Counted from the first letter of the stretch, positions 16,831 through 27,133 are shown. The stretch is DNA of 64,000 nt from JAUNSR01 sp036655355 (GCA_036655355.1 JAVVQG010000006.1:1-64000), one strand, 5' to 3'. Notes: generated by a model not told the origin, from the letters alone. Program-made: numbers and translations.

Positions 16831-19488
16831 ATGAGGTTAACAAAGATAACGCTTCTTTCCGCGTTGATTATGGGAACCGCATCAGTCTCTATGGCTGAAA
16901 CAAGCGGTTTTTCTGAGAAGAATGAAGCGGAAATCTCTCTTTTCGGCAAAGGAAAGGGATTGTTCCGCAAAAAGAAGAAGTCGGACGCTCCGGCAGATAG
17001 TACGTCAAAATCGACAAGCTATGAACAGTTTACCGGTTCAGGCGTAAAAACTTCAGATGGCGTATTTAAAATCCATAACAAAAAGAACGATTACTATTTT
17101 GAAATTCCTGATTCACTCTTGGGACGGGATTTCTTGATCGTGAACAAGCTTCAGAAGGTGCAGGCGCATCTGAATGAAGCGGGTGTGAATAAAGCGGTGA
17201 ATTATGAGAACCAGATGATTCGCTTTGAACTGGATAAACAGGACAATAAATTGAAAGTACGCAATGTGCTTCCTGTACCTGAAGTTCCTGAAGGAGATGC
17301 CATTGCCCGTTCGGTTCGTGAGAACTTCATCTCTCCGCTAATCGCGGCTTTCAAGATCGAAGCGTACAGCAAAGATTCTACCTCTTATATTATTAAGGTG
17401 AACGACATGTACACCGGCGCTCAGAAAACGTTCAATAACGTATTCGATAATATCGGCTTGGGTACCGCCGCAATCAAAGATCTTTCTAAGATTGTTTCTG
17501 CGAAATCATTCCACAACAATGTTGTGGTCACTTCCGAGCAGACGACCAAAGTAACCGAAGGGAATACCACGGTACACGTAACGGTGGAAGTGAGTTCGTC
17601 GATGGTGTTGTTGCCGCAGGTTCCGATGACGGGACGTTTCGACACCAAGAAAGTGGGCTTCTTCGGAACGCCTCAGGCTTACTTTGACGACAAACAGCAG
17701 AAGACGGAAACCCGCAACCTGATTACGCGTTGGCGTTTGGAACCGAAAGAGGTGGATGTTGAGAAATATCTTGCCGGAGAGTTGGTTGAACCGAAAAAAC
17801 CGATCGTATTCTATATCGACCAATCAACCCCTTACCAATGGCGTGAAAACATGCGTCGCGGTGTGGAGGACTGGTCCGTGGCATTTGAGAAGGCAGGTTT
17901 CAAAAACGCCATCATCGCCAAACAGCTGACCGATTCAATCGAAGCTGATGCCGACGATATGAACTATTCGGTAATCAATTACGTAGCTTCCGCAAAGGTG
18001 AATGCGATGGGACCATCGATCATCGACCCCCGTTCGGGAGAGATTCTTGAAGCGGATATCATCTGGTGGCACAACGTAGCCAGCATGCTTCAGAAATGGA
18101 TCACGGTGCAGACCGGTACGGTGAATCCTGCCGCTCAGCAGTTGATCATTCCGGATTCGCTGATGGCGGATGCGATGCGTTTCGTAGCTTGTCACGAAGT
18201 GGGCCATTCACTGGGTCTGCGTCACAACATGATGGGCTCGTGGGCTTACCCGACCGATTCGCTTCGCTCGAAATCATTTACGGATCGCGTAAACTCCACT
18301 TCGTCATCGATCATGGACTATGCACGATACAACTATGTAGCTCAGCCGGGCGACGGCGTTACGAAACTCGCGCCGCACATCGGACCATACGATATCTACG
18401 CCATCGAGTACGGTTACCGTTGGTTCGGAAAGAACTCACCTCGTGCCGAACGTGCCGAGTTGAAAGAGCTGATGGCTTCTTATTCCGGTCGCGATTACGT
18501 TTTCGGCGATGCTCAGGATCCGCGCGATGTAATCGATCCGCGTGCGCAGAACGAAGACTTGGGTGACGATCCGGTTAAATCATCGGTTTACGGTATCGAC
18601 AACCTGAAACGAATCATGCCGAAAGTAGTGGAATGGGCTACGACAACGGAAGAATCGAAAGAGAGTTATTTTGAAACCGGCCGTTTGTTGATGGCCATCA
18701 TCAATCAGTGGAACAACTACCTGTATCACGTATTGGCTCAGGTGGGAGGTATCTACCTTGAAGATACCACGCCGGGCGACGGAATCCACTCTTATACGCA
18801 TGTGGATAAAGCCAAACAGATCGAATCGGTGGAGTTCCTGCTTGAGAACGTATTGAGCGCTCAGAACTGGTTGTTCGGTTCAGAGATCAACAAATACACG
18901 TTCCCGATCCAAAATTCACCGTCGGGGATGTTTGAAAACTCTCCTACGTTGATTCAGAAGAATGCTCAGGCATACATCTACTGGGATTTGTTAAGCAACA
19001 ACCGTCTGATCCGTATGTTGGAAAACGAGGCGCAGAACGGAAAGAAAGCATTCACCGTAGTGGAGTTGCTTGATAAAATGCACAAACACATTTTCGCTAA
19101 AACAGAGCGCGGCGCAATTCCGGACGTGTATGAACGCGACCTTCAGAAAGGGTTCGTGGATGCATTGATTCTTGCCGTAGCACAAGACGCTACCAACAAG
19201 AGCGCGAAGAAACTGATGGATTCACACTTCATCTTCGACTCGGAGATCGGCAAGGAGAACCAGATCTGTTCGCATTGCTCGGTACACGGCGACCGCAGCG
19301 CATCGAAAGATATCAATTTCTACGGTACGCAATCGACTCGTCTCTCTGACGCGATCTCTGTGAAACGCGGCGAATTGCTTCGCATCAAAGAGTTGTTACA
19401 GAACCGCCAGAATACCTCCGATATCGCAGCCAAATATCACTACAAGGATATGATCCTGCGTATCAATACGGCATTGGGCATTAAGTAA
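16831..19488 (+). CDS. Large secreted zinc-dependent metalloprotease (DUF5117/DUF5118 type)
   Basis: An 885-residue protein with a signal peptide (1-22) and a basic linker (GKGKGLFRKKKK). The zincin active site is HEVGHSLGLRH, starting at His 455: two zinc His plus Glu, with the third His in the extended metzincin form. A Met-turn candidate SSIMDYAR follows about 30 residues later. The N-terminal half matches the DUF5118/DUF5117 modules typical of Bacteroidetes zinc-dependent metalloproteases. It is probably periplasmic or surface exposed. It stands alone and ends in a hairpin terminator. Substrate unknown. Confidence 0.9.
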   Translation: MRLTKITLLSALIMGTASVSMAETSGFSEKNEAEISLFGKGKGLFRKKKKSDAPADSTSKSTSYEQFTGSGVKTSDGVFKIHNKKNDYYFEIPDSLLGRDFLIVNKLQKVQAHLNEAGVNKAVNYENQMIRFELDKQDNKLKVRNVLPVPEVPEGDAIARSVRENFISPLIAAFKIEAYSKDSTSYIIKVNDMYTGAQKTFNNVFDNIGLGTAAIKDLSKIVSAKSFHNNVVVTSEQTTKVTEGNTTVHVTVEVSSSMVLLPQVPMTGRFDTKKVGFFGTPQAYFDDKQQKTETRNLITRWRLEPKEVDVEKYLAGELVEPKKPIVFYIDQSTPYQWRENMRRGVEDWSVAFEKAGFKNAIIAKQLTDSIEADADDMNYSVINYVASAKVNAMGPSIIDPRSGEILEADIIWWHNVASMLQKWITVQTGTVNPAAQQLIIPDSLMADAMRFVACHEVGHSLGLRHNMMGSWAYPTDSLRSKSFTDRVNSTSSSIMDYARYNYVAQPGDGVTKLAPHIGPYDIYAIEYGYRWFGKNSPRAERAELKELMASYSGRDYVFGDAQDPRDVIDPRAQNEDLGDDPVKSSVYGIDNLKRIMPKVVEWATTTEESKESYFETGRLLMAIINQWNNYLYHVLAQVGGIYLEDTTPGDGIHSYTHVDKAKQIESVEFLLENVLSAQNWLFGSEINKYTFPIQNSPSGMFENSPTLIQKNAQAYIYWDLLSNNRLIRMLENEAQNGKKAFTVVELLDKMHKHIFAKTERGAIPDVYERDLQKGFVDALILAVAQDATNKSAKKLMDSHFIFDSEIGKENQICSHCSVHGDRSASKDINFYGTQSTRLSDAISVKRGELLRIKELLQNRQNTSDIAAKYHYKDMILRINTALGIK

Positions 19489-19495
19489 ATATTTT

Positions 19496-19530
19496 AAAAA
19501 GGCATCTTCCGGATTGGAAGATGCCTTTTT
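19496..19530 (+). terminator. Terminator after metalloprotease
   Basis: Inverted repeat AAAAAGGCATCTTCC / GGAAGATGCCTTTTT followed by T-rich DNA, directly after the stop codon. Confidence 0.9.
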
Positions 19531-19578
19531 CTTTTTATCTTGTTCGCAACATTTACTCACCCATAAATTTAAGATAAG

Positions 19579-19899
19579 ATGTTAGTAACAACAACAAACA
19601 CACTCGAAGGAAAACGAATCGTGAAATACCATGGTATCGTTACAGGAGAAACCATCATCGGTGCGAATATCTTCCGCGATTTCTTCGCAGGGATTCGCGA
19701 CATCGTGGGCGGACGTGCCGGCTCGTATGAAAAGGTGTTGCGTCAAGCCAAAGAAGCCGCTTTGGAAGAGATGCAGGATCAAGCGATGCGTTTGGGTGCC
19801 AATGCCGTGATCGCTGTCGATCTCGATTACGAAACGGTGGGATCAGAGGGAAGCATGCTGATGGTTACTGCCGCGGGAACTGCGGTGACGATCGAATAA
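19579..19899 (+). CDS. YbjQ/UPF0145 heavy-metal-binding-domain protein
   Basis: A 106-residue protein of the YbjQ family, which forms pentamers. Family features are the opening [20 protein letters not shown], the loop [19 protein letters not shown], the helix with [20 protein letters not shown], and the closing [10 protein letters not shown] strand. Full length for the family. Its biochemical role is not established despite the metal-binding label. It is monocistronic and convergent with susD. Confidence 0.93.
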   Translation: MLVTTTNTLEGKRIVKYHGIVTGETIIGANIFRDFFAGIRDIVGGRAGSYEKVLRQAKEAALEEMQDQAMRLGANAVIAVDLDYETVGSEGSMLMVTAAGTAVTIE

Positions 19900-19913
19900 G
19901 TGGGATATGAACA

Positions 19914-19952
19914 AAAAACGGGCTGTCGATTCTAGATCGACAGCCCGTTTTA
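19914..19952. terminator. Bidirectional terminator
   Basis: Long inverted repeat AAAACGGGCTGTCGAT / ATCGACAGCCCGTTTT with a 5-base loop, between the YbjQ gene and convergent susD. Confidence 0.9.
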
Positions 19953-19971
19953 TTTATGGGGATTTGAATAA

Positions 19972-21282
19972 TCAATTCATCAGTTCCGGATTCGCCTCAA
20001 TAGCCGATTTCGGGATACGGATGGTGTAGCGTGGATCACCTTTCGGCAATGTCACGGGCACATCCGCTACGGTTTTGTTCAGCTCCTCTTGTGTTGTGCG
20101 GCGCAAGTCAAACCAACGGTGACCTTCACCCACCAATTCGCGGAGACGCTCTTTGGCTACTTCAGCAACCAACTCGTCGCTGCTCATCGCCTGCAATGCT
20201 GCTTTTTTTGCGCTCGCACCTTCCGCTTTCAGACGGTGGTCGGCCAGCGTGCTCAGGTAACCAGCCGCTTCCGCGCTGTTCCCTAGATGTGCTGCACTCT
20301 CAGCAGCGATAAGATACGCTTCCGCCGTACGGAACGTAACCTGTTCCTCCTGGTTTCTGCATTTCTGCAGCGCACCGTAAGAGAAGAACTTCGCGGGACG
20401 AAGGTCGTTCTCCATATCGTAAAGGTCCATCACGACATTATTGATAGCGAAGTCCGTTGCAATATCCGCATTCACCACACGCTCAAGAGCCATGATGCTT
20501 TCTGTCGATTCGAAGTTTGTAGGAATCAAATCTTCCGTGTTCATATCAGACAGTTTTCTGCGGCTGATCACCTCTTTGGCTGCGTTCAGTGCGGTTGCAT
20601 AATCCTTTTTGTAAAGGGCCACACGGGCTTTCAATGCGTAAGCCGCGTCCAATGAGAAACGGTAGTTCAAACCAGCCTTGTAATTATCCACGCTAAGCAA
20701 ACCCAAACCGGTTTCCAGATCCGATTCGATCTGCGCGTATACGTCTGCAACCGGAACCGGTTTGTAAACCTGCTCGATGTCGATCTTCAGACTCAATGGG
20801 ATACCGCGATCTGACGCCGAGGTAGCCGCATCGTAAGGCTTAGCGTACATGTTCACCAATTCGAAGTGCATGTAAGCGCGAAGCAGATACGCCTCACCAA
20901 GCAACTGGTTCAGATCTTCCGATCCGTCTTGTTTGGCAGCGGGACCGTCGGTGATCACTACATTCGCCGTAAAGATGGTTTTGTAGAAATCGGTCCATTG
21001 GTACTCACGTGTGTTCGGATCCGGCGTTTGGTCGTTCCAACGGGCGATATCGCGATACATGTTGTTACTTCCGAAACCCCAGTCGTCATTCATGTTTAAT
21101 TCGTCGGCACGGACATTCAGCAACTGTTTGTGAACAGGTACCGTTTTGTATCCGTTGGTAAGAACCGCGCGGTAATCCGATACCTTTTCCGGAATCACCT
21201 GGCCTACCGGCTCGATATCCAGGTGACCGCACGAAGACAGTCCCAGGATAGCGGCAGGTATGAAAGCAAATATTTTTTTCAT
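19972..21282 (-). CDS. SusD/RagB-family outer-membrane lipoprotein
   Basis: A 436-residue lipoprotein (lipobox GLSSC, Cys 18) that caps a SusC transporter and captures its ligand at the cell surface. It shows TPR-like helices with YLLRAYMHFELVNMYAKPYD and the C-terminal block LRELVGEGHRWFDLRR typical of SusD. It is shorter than most SusD proteins (about 500-600), so the ligand-binding insert is reduced. It lies 21 bases downstream of susC. No hydrolase is attached to the pair, so the ligand cannot be read from context. Confidence 0.94.
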   Translation of the reverse strand: MKKIFAFIPAAILGLSSCGHLDIEPVGQVIPEKVSDYRAVLTNGYKTVPVHKQLLNVRADELNMNDDWGFGSNNMYRDIARWNDQTPDPNTREYQWTDFYKTIFTANVVITDGPAAKQDGSEDLNQLLGEAYLLRAYMHFELVNMYAKPYDAATSASDRGIPLSLKIDIEQVYKPVPVADVYAQIESDLETGLGLLSVDNYKAGLNYRFSLDAAYALKARVALYKKDYATALNAAKEVISRRKLSDMNTEDLIPTNFESTESIMALERVVNADIATDFAINNVVMDLYDMENDLRPAKFFSYGALQKCRNQEEQVTFRTAEAYLIAAESAAHLGNSAEAAGYLSTLADHRLKAEGASAKKAALQAMSSDELVAEVAKERLRELVGEGHRWFDLRRTTQEELNKTVADVPVTLPKGDPRYTIRIPKSAIEANPELMN

Positions 21283-21303
21283 TTCTGTTTTTCTTAAGTG
21301 TGA

Positions 21304-24300
21304 TTAAAACGTCATGTTTACCCCAACAGAGAAGCTTTTTGAAATAGGTTGAGCGTAGATGTTACCATACGTCTCCGGATCAAAATAACCGTTGTAATTC
21401 GTTCCGAAAACAAATGGGTTACGCGCTTCCGCATTCAAACGACAGCTTTCGATGAATTTGCCTTTAAGCACTTTTGCAGGAATCGTATAACCCAAACGGA
21501 TCGAGTTGATTCGTACATAGCTGATCTCTTTCACCCAAGTGTCTAACATGCGGTATGAGTTACCCGGGTCCATCCCGTTCATCCAAATGTATTCCGCTTC
21601 GATCGATTTATCCCCGCTTCCGATAATTCCCGGCAACAGGCTGTTCTGGTTGTCGGAGCTCCATGCATTCAAGACCTCTTTCGTGTAGTTCATACCCGGA
21701 TCGATCTCCGTTGCGTAATAAGATGGAGTAGCACGCACCATCTGTTTCAAATTGAAGCTGGTTGAGATCGCCAAATCAAAGTCTTTGTAGCGGAATTTAT
21801 TTACAAAACCGCCGCTGAACTTAGGATCTGCGTCTCCGGCATATTCAAACAGGTCACGGTACTCGCTCGGAGTAAGGCTCGATGTTACCATCGTCTGTCC
21901 CCAGAAGTCTTCCGTTTTTAGTTTGAAGAACTCTTTGTAGCTCACTACTTCTCCCGCTTTGTTTTTGAACTGAGGGATTCCGTTTTCGTCAAGACCTGCT
22001 GTTTTCAATACGAATACCGCATTCACAGCATACCCTTCGCGCGATGGCTCGTATGAGTTCTCGCGAACGTTGATCTTGTTCACCAAACTTTTGTTCATCG
22101 AGAGGTTGAAATCGGTGCTCCATGTAAAGTCACGCGTTACGATGTTACGACTAGATAGTGAAACCTCGAAACCTTTGTTCGTAACAGAAGCCCAGTTCAT
22201 CTGCGTATATTCGAATCCGTTCTCCTGAGCAAGGGCGTGAAGACCGATCAAATCGGTACTCTTACGGTAATAACCCTCTACGCTACCGGTCAGGCGGTTG
22301 TTGAAGATACCGAAATCAAGACCCACGTTGGTGGTTCCCGTTTTCTCCCAACGCAATTTCTGGTTCGGCGGTGAAGTCACGTTGATCGTTGGCTCCGATA
22401 CGCCCGGCAGAATGCTCGAGTTGTTCCATTCACCCAATACGAACGGCGATGTGTTTTTATCGATGTTCCCCTGCAAACCGTAAGAGGCACGCAGTTTCAG
22501 GTTCGAAAGCCATCTTACGTCGCGAAGGAATTCCTCACGGTTGATGTTCCACGCTCCCGAGATCGACCACAAAGGCAGGTATCTGTATTTCGGGTCTACA
22601 CCGAACAGGTTCGATCCGTCAAAACGGATGCTACCGAAAGCGGTATAACGGTTGTCATACGTGTAAGAAGCGGTACCGTAATAAGAAGCGAAGGCATTCT
22701 CATTTACGCTCTTCACGTATTGGCGATAAATCGATTCTTTGGCATAGTTGTCATTCGGGAATACGATCGGAATCGTAGTCAGCGTTTTCTCATCGAATCC
22801 GAATCCTTTGGTGTGGATGTTTGTCGTTTCGTTTGCACGAAGCTCAACACCGGCCATCAGATCGAAGTCGTGTTTCTCAGCCACCGTACGAGAGAATTCT
22901 CCCTGTACTTTCCAGTTGTACTGGAAGAAATCGTCATTCCAGTTCTGGATGATACCGCCTTCCGGAACGAAATATCCGAATTTGCCCCCGCCAAGTGAGT
23001 AGCGGCTTCTCTCTTTGTATTTGCGGCTGAAATAGGTATCCTTGCCGGCAAATTTCTCCGTTCCGGTTTTATCAACCTGCAAACCGAACTGAGAGTGTAG
23101 TTTCAACCCTTTGATGATGTTGTAATCCAGGGTGAACAACGCCTTGATGGATGTATTCTTCAGCTCGTAATTCGTGTTGGCCATCTCCTCGGCATAGTTG
23201 AACGGCACATAGCGGTCACTGTACCCGTCGATGTCTTGATCGTAAGCGTAATTGCCGTTCTCGTCGTATACCGAACGGTAAGGGTTTACGGTACGTGTAT
23301 ATTTTCCCGGGTTGCTGTGCGCATCCGTATCGCTGATGTATGATTCGCGTTTGCTTTGGTTTCCGAATAAGCCGATTCCGAAATTGATCTTATCCGTGAT
23401 TTTGAAGTCGATGTTCGACGAAAGGTTCAAACGGTTGAAGCCGGTACCCTGAGTGGTTCCCTGCTCGTCGTAATATCCGGCAGAAACATAATAGGTCGCG
23501 ATATCGCTACCACCCGATAAGCTTAAGCCGTATTGTTGGTTCACAGCCGTGCGGTAAACTTGGTCGAACCAGTTGTCGCCGCTTGAGCGAAGTGCATTGA
23601 TGCGTGAACGTGAAGCATCCGAAATCGCATCCCATCCACCATTCTGGAAGGAGCTGTAATCGCCGTTTGCATTCAGGATTCGCGCAACATCGCCTTTCTC
23701 TTTACGGAAGTTCAGATCCGAACGACCCGCCAGATAAAGTTCGAAGTCCACTTTCTCCGATGCATTCATCAGGTTCAGTTTGTCGAAATCCGGTTTCATC
23801 GTAATAAAGGTAGCGGCGTTGAAGTTGATCTTCATTTTGCCCTGCTTTCCTTTTTTAGTTGTTACCACGATCACCCCGTTTGCCGCACGCGCACCGTAAA
23901 TAGCCGTTGCCGCCGCATCTTTCAGGATCGTGATGTCTGCGATATCGTCAGGATTCAAGCCCGCGATCGATGTATTCGAAAGGTTGTCGATGTTATCTTT
24001 ATTTCCGAAATCGGTACCTACTTCATTCCCTTCCAAAGGCATTCCGTCAACCACCCAAAGCGGGTCCTGCGTACCGTTCAAAGAAGCGGTACCGCGGATA
24101 CGGATGCGTGTCGGAGAACCCGGACCACCGTTTGCCGGTGTTGAGACCATACCTGAGATCTGACCTTCCAAAAGCTGATCGACCGATGCCACCCCTACCT
24201 GTTTGATTTCAGAAACATCCACTTTGGAGATTGCAGAAGTAACTTTTCTTTTTTCAATTTTCTGGTAACCAGTCACTACGATGTCCTGCAGTTCATTCAC

Positions 24301-24612
24301 CGCCGGTGCTAGGAAGATATGGAAAGATTGTTTTTTAGAAACCTCTACGGTTTGCGCCTCGTAGCCAAGAAAACTCACGACTACCTGTTTTACGCTTGCC
24401 GGAAGTGTAAAAGTGAAATTACCGTCGTAATCCGCAATCACCCCCTGTGGGTTGAAATCAGATACGCCTTTTTCATTAGGACTGATGAATACCGTGGCAC
24501 CTGCCAAAGGCTCTTTGGTATCCTGGTCCAGAATCTGTCCGCTGATCTGTCTGGTCTGAGCGTAAGTAGCTACAGAGCTGACAACCAACATACTGGTCAA
24601 CATTTTCCTCAT
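21304..24612 (-). CDS. SusC/RagA-family TonB-dependent outer-membrane transporter
   Basis: An 1102-residue TonB-dependent transporter. A signal peptide (1-19) precedes a carboxypeptidase-like domain (about 20-105, QISGQILDQDTKEPLAGATV), then the plug with TonB box region DIVVTGYQ and the SusC signature TRIRIRGTASLNGTQDPLWV, and a 22-strand barrel ending SFSVGVNMTF with terminal Phe. It works with the following SusD. No sigma/anti-sigma pair or hybrid two-component sensor is adjacent, so regulation is not visible here. Complete. Confidence 0.96.
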   Translation of the reverse strand: MRKMLTSMLVVSSVATYAQTRQISGQILDQDTKEPLAGATVFISPNEKGVSDFNPQGVIADYDGNFTFTLPASVKQVVVSFLGYEAQTVEVSKKQSFHIFLAPAVNELQDIVVTGYQKIEKRKVTSAISKVDVSEIKQVGVASVDQLLEGQISGMVSTPANGGPGSPTRIRIRGTASLNGTQDPLWVVDGMPLEGNEVGTDFGNKDNIDNLSNTSIAGLNPDDIADITILKDAAATAIYGARAANGVIVVTTKKGKQGKMKINFNAATFITMKPDFDKLNLMNASEKVDFELYLAGRSDLNFRKEKGDVARILNANGDYSSFQNGGWDAISDASRSRINALRSSGDNWFDQVYRTAVNQQYGLSLSGGSDIATYYVSAGYYDEQGTTQGTGFNRLNLSSNIDFKITDKINFGIGLFGNQSKRESYISDTDAHSNPGKYTRTVNPYRSVYDENGNYAYDQDIDGYSDRYVPFNYAEEMANTNYELKNTSIKALFTLDYNIIKGLKLHSQFGLQVDKTGTEKFAGKDTYFSRKYKERSRYSLGGGKFGYFVPEGGIIQNWNDDFFQYNWKVQGEFSRTVAEKHDFDLMAGVELRANETTNIHTKGFGFDEKTLTTIPIVFPNDNYAKESIYRQYVKSVNENAFASYYGTASYTYDNRYTAFGSIRFDGSNLFGVDPKYRYLPLWSISGAWNINREEFLRDVRWLSNLKLRASYGLQGNIDKNTSPFVLGEWNNSSILPGVSEPTINVTSPPNQKLRWEKTGTTNVGLDFGIFNNRLTGSVEGYYRKSTDLIGLHALAQENGFEYTQMNWASVTNKGFEVSLSSRNIVTRDFTWSTDFNLSMNKSLVNKINVRENSYEPSREGYAVNAVFVLKTAGLDENGIPQFKNKAGEVVSYKEFFKLKTEDFWGQTMVTSSLTPSEYRDLFEYAGDADPKFSGGFVNKFRYKDFDLAISTSFNLKQMVRATPSYYATEIDPGMNYTKEVLNAWSSDNQNSLLPGIIGSGDKSIEAEYIWMNGMDPGNSYRMLDTWVKEISYVRINSIRLGYTIPAKVLKGKFIESCRLNAEARNPFVFGTNYNGYFDPETYGNIYAQPISKSFSVGVNMTF

Positions 24613-24742
24613 AGTTTCTGGAATAAAATATAATAATGTGAAGAATCCTTTCCCCGGTTTGAAGGAAAGTACATAAACTTCGTTTGGTTAAATAATTAGA
24701 AGAGACGGAATTATAGAAATAATGATGTAACAACCTGAGTGG

Positions 24743-24766
24743 ATAAAGTAGTCTATTTTTAAGCAA
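24743..24766 (-). promoter_or_regulatory. Possible susC promoter
   Basis: On the minus strand TACTTTAT resembles TAnnTTTG apart from the last base, with TTTG in the poly-T stretch upstream at shorter than usual spacing. It lies about 130 bases before susC. The remaining 451-base gap to the next gene is AT-rich and holds only the hairpin at 24985-25023. Confidence 0.25.
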
Positions 24767-24984
24767 ACAAAAAATATCTTTATCGTTAACGCATAATAAG
24801 CAAAAAATCTATCTCTTTTCTTAATGGACAAAAATAGCTACTAATCAATAAAAACAAAAATAACGGCCTTCAATTTCAGGAAGGATATTATTTAGTAACA
24901 TATTTCTATATTTCGAGCGTATAAATATTAGATTCGCGAAGAAAGATATTCAATTTCTTGCGTATTGTAATAGGTCGGAAAGAG

Positions 24985-25023
24985 AACAAGCCAAAACGGG
25001 AAAATTCGACGTTTTGGCTTGTT
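24985..25023 (-). terminator. Hairpin after GNAT-nitrilase gene
   Basis: A perfect 14-bp inverted repeat (AACAAGCCAAAACG and its complement) with an 11-base loop, 41 bases after the stop codon. The T tract is weak. Confidence 0.65.
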
Positions 25024-25063
25024 AGTATTTGTTATACATATAAATCTTAAATAGTATGGAGAT

Positions 25064-26704
25064 CTATTGAGGCTTGGAATCAGAACGCGGTGAGAGTCGT
25101 AAAAGTTTCCGTTTGTTGGTGTAAACTGCATGCATATCCGTTCCGGACTGCGGCGGTTTGTTCTCCTCAAAACTCTTTTTCAGACGTAGTTCGTAGAGGT
25201 CTTGACGGCGGTCGCGCAGGTTGCGGACACTTCCGTAAGTGTGTAGTTCGTTCAACAGATCAAGGTTCACATCCGAAACCAGGATCATCTCGGTATTGGG
25301 AGTGGCTTCGGCTCGTTTACCGTCGGTAGGGAAAGCGAAGTCGCAGGGTGTAAATACACCCGATTGGGCGTACTGGATATCCATGTTGTGCACACGGGGC
25401 AGATTTCCCACGCTTCCGGCGATCACCACGAAGCATTCGTTCTCAATGGCGCGTGCCTGTGCGCATACCCGAACCCGTGAGTAGCCGTTCTGTGTATCGG
25501 TCAGGAAGGGCACGAAGAGAATCTGCATTCCCTGATCGGCCATGATGCGCGATAACTCCGGAAACTCCACGTCGTAACAGATCAACACCCCGATTCGGGC
25601 GCAGTCCGTTTCGAACGTCTGTACCAAGTTGCCCCCCGATAGTCCCCAGCTCTTTCTCTCGTCGGGAGTGATGTGTATCTTCTCGTACCGTTCGTAAGAG
25701 CCGTTGCGTCTGACCAGATACCCCACATTGTACAACCGACCGTCCTCTTTCACCAAAGGCATGCTGCCGGTGATGATGTTGATGTTGTAGCTGATGGCCA
25801 GGTTAATGAAGCGTTCGAGCGTTTCCTCGGTATATTCGGCGAGTCCCCGGATGCTCTGCGCCTCACCCAGGTGGTTGAATTTCGACATCAGGGGCGCATT
25901 GAAATATTCCGGAAAGAGGACGAAATCGCTTTTGTAGTCCGACACCGCATCAACGAAAAACTCCACTTGTTCGAACACGTCGTCGAGTGTTTTGTAGGGT
26001 CGCATCTGCCATTGGACGAGTCCCACGCGCACGATCCGTTTCTTATCCACGTAATCGGTCGTAGGGGGTTGGTAATAGATGTTGTCCCATTGGAGCAGCG
26101 TGGCGCAGTGTTTCGACTCCTCGTCGTTCGGCAGGTAATTCATCATCACCTTGCGCACGTGAAAATCGTTGGAGAGTTGGAAGGTGAGCACGGGGTCATA
26201 TACATCGCGCGAACGCACTTTTTCGATATACTCTTTTGGGCGCATCGTATCGGCGTATTTGTGGTAGTTCGGGATTCTACCCCCGAACATGATCGCCTTC
26301 AGATTCAGTTTCTCGCACAGCTCCTTGCGATAATCGTACATTCGTCGGGCCAGTCGCAAGCCGCGGTAGTCCGGATGGATGAATACCTCGATGCCATACA
26401 GGATATTTCCTTTGGGGTTATGGGTGTCGAATGTTTCGTTACCCGTTACGGAGGCGTAGGTGTGATCCCCTTTCACCAGGTTGTAGTCGACGATGATGGA
26501 GAGGGCGCACCCCACGATGCGGTTGTCTACGATGGTTACGATCTGTCCTTCGGGAAAGACGCGGATCAGGGTCTCGATGTTTTCATGGGTCCAAAAAGCG
26601 TCCTTGTCTGCATATACTCTTTTAAAAGATTGAGAAAGCTGTGCGTAATCGGAGATCTGGAGGTTTCTGACCTCCACCATATTGATTTTATGCGTTGAGT
26701 CCAT
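25064..26704 (-). CDS. GNAT-nitrilase fusion protein
   Basis: A 546-residue fusion. Residues 1-200 form a GNAT domain (IEVFIHPDYRGLRLARRMY is the acetyl-CoA loop). Residues about 225-510 form a carbon-nitrogen hydrolase domain. The catalytic Glu-Lys-Cys triad is visible: Glu in FPEYFN, Lys in YEKIHITPDE and Cys in LICYDVEFPEL. This architecture is a known family (bifunctional GNAT/carbon-nitrogen hydrolase), often annotated as amidohydrolase. The actual amide substrate is unknown. It sits 102 bases downstream of the DUF1904 gene on the same strand, with a hairpin between them. Confidence 0.93.
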   Translation of the reverse strand: MDSTHKINMVEVRNLQISDYAQLSQSFKRVYADKDAFWTHENIETLIRVFPEGQIVTIVDNRIVGCALSIIVDYNLVKGDHTYASVTGNETFDTHNPKGNILYGIEVFIHPDYRGLRLARRMYDYRKELCEKLNLKAIMFGGRIPNYHKYADTMRPKEYIEKVRSRDVYDPVLTFQLSNDFHVRKVMMNYLPNDEESKHCATLLQWDNIYYQPPTTDYVDKKRIVRVGLVQWQMRPYKTLDDVFEQVEFFVDAVSDYKSDFVLFPEYFNAPLMSKFNHLGEAQSIRGLAEYTEETLERFINLAISYNINIITGSMPLVKEDGRLYNVGYLVRRNGSYERYEKIHITPDERKSWGLSGGNLVQTFETDCARIGVLICYDVEFPELSRIMADQGMQILFVPFLTDTQNGYSRVRVCAQARAIENECFVVIAGSVGNLPRVHNMDIQYAQSGVFTPCDFAFPTDGKRAEATPNTEMILVSDVNLDLLNELHTYGSVRNLRDRRQDLYELRLKKSFEENKPPQSGTDMHAVYTNKRKLLRLSPRSDSKPQ

Positions 26705-26724
26705 AACGTGATTATTAAAAGCTA

Positions 26725-26759
26725 AAAAAAGCCATTGGGATCACCCCCAATGCTTTTTC
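26725..26759 (-). terminator. Hairpin after DUF1904 gene
   Basis: Imperfect inverted repeat (AAAAAGC with ATTGGG against CCCAAT and GCTTTTT, one bulged C). It fits an intrinsic terminator between the DUF1904 gene and the GNAT-nitrilase gene. Confidence 0.6.
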
Positions 26760-26806
26760 ATATTGAAACATGTTAGAAAGTTCTTTCCATGTTAACAATT
26801 TACCTG

Positions 26807-27133
26807 TTAATAATGTTCTCCGTTACCGTAGTAAGAGCGCGGTTCCGGATAGGTGAAATAGAGTTCCGATTCGGGGTAACCCGCCTGTTTCAGGTGCAGG
26901 TGGACGCATTCGGCTACGGCGTCTTGAATTGCGTCGGGACGTTTGAAGGCGACCACCTCCACCAACGGGAAACCGGGTTGCAGTTCGCCCGATACGATGA
27001 ACGAAGCGTGCACCACCTCGATGTTGATGTAATCGGCCGGAACTTCATAAATAGTGGTAAGTTGTTCTAAAAGGGAGTTTGAAACCGGAAGCAGTTTTTC
27101 GGTGTCAACTGCGTGAAAACGTAATGTAGGCAT
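26807..27133 (-). CDS. DUF1904/tautomerase-like small protein
   Basis: A 108-residue protein starting MPTLRFHAV, with Pro right after Met as in tautomerase-fold proteins. The overall pattern, including EVVHASFIVSGE and VEVVAFKRPDAIQDAVAECV, matches DUF1904. Whether Pro 2 is catalytic is unknown. Its start is divergent from the DUF4250 gene. Confidence 0.8.
   Translation of the reverse strand: MPTLRFHAVDTEKLLPVSNSLLEQLTTIYEVPADYINIEVVHASFIVSGELQPGFPLVEVVAFKRPDAIQDAVAECVHLHLKQAGYPESELYFTYPEPRSYYGNGEHY

Noticed and set aside
25673..26698. A 341-residue open frame antisense to the GNAT-nitrilase gene
   Set aside because: It mirrors the codon structure of a strongly conserved gene on the other strand and has no family features.
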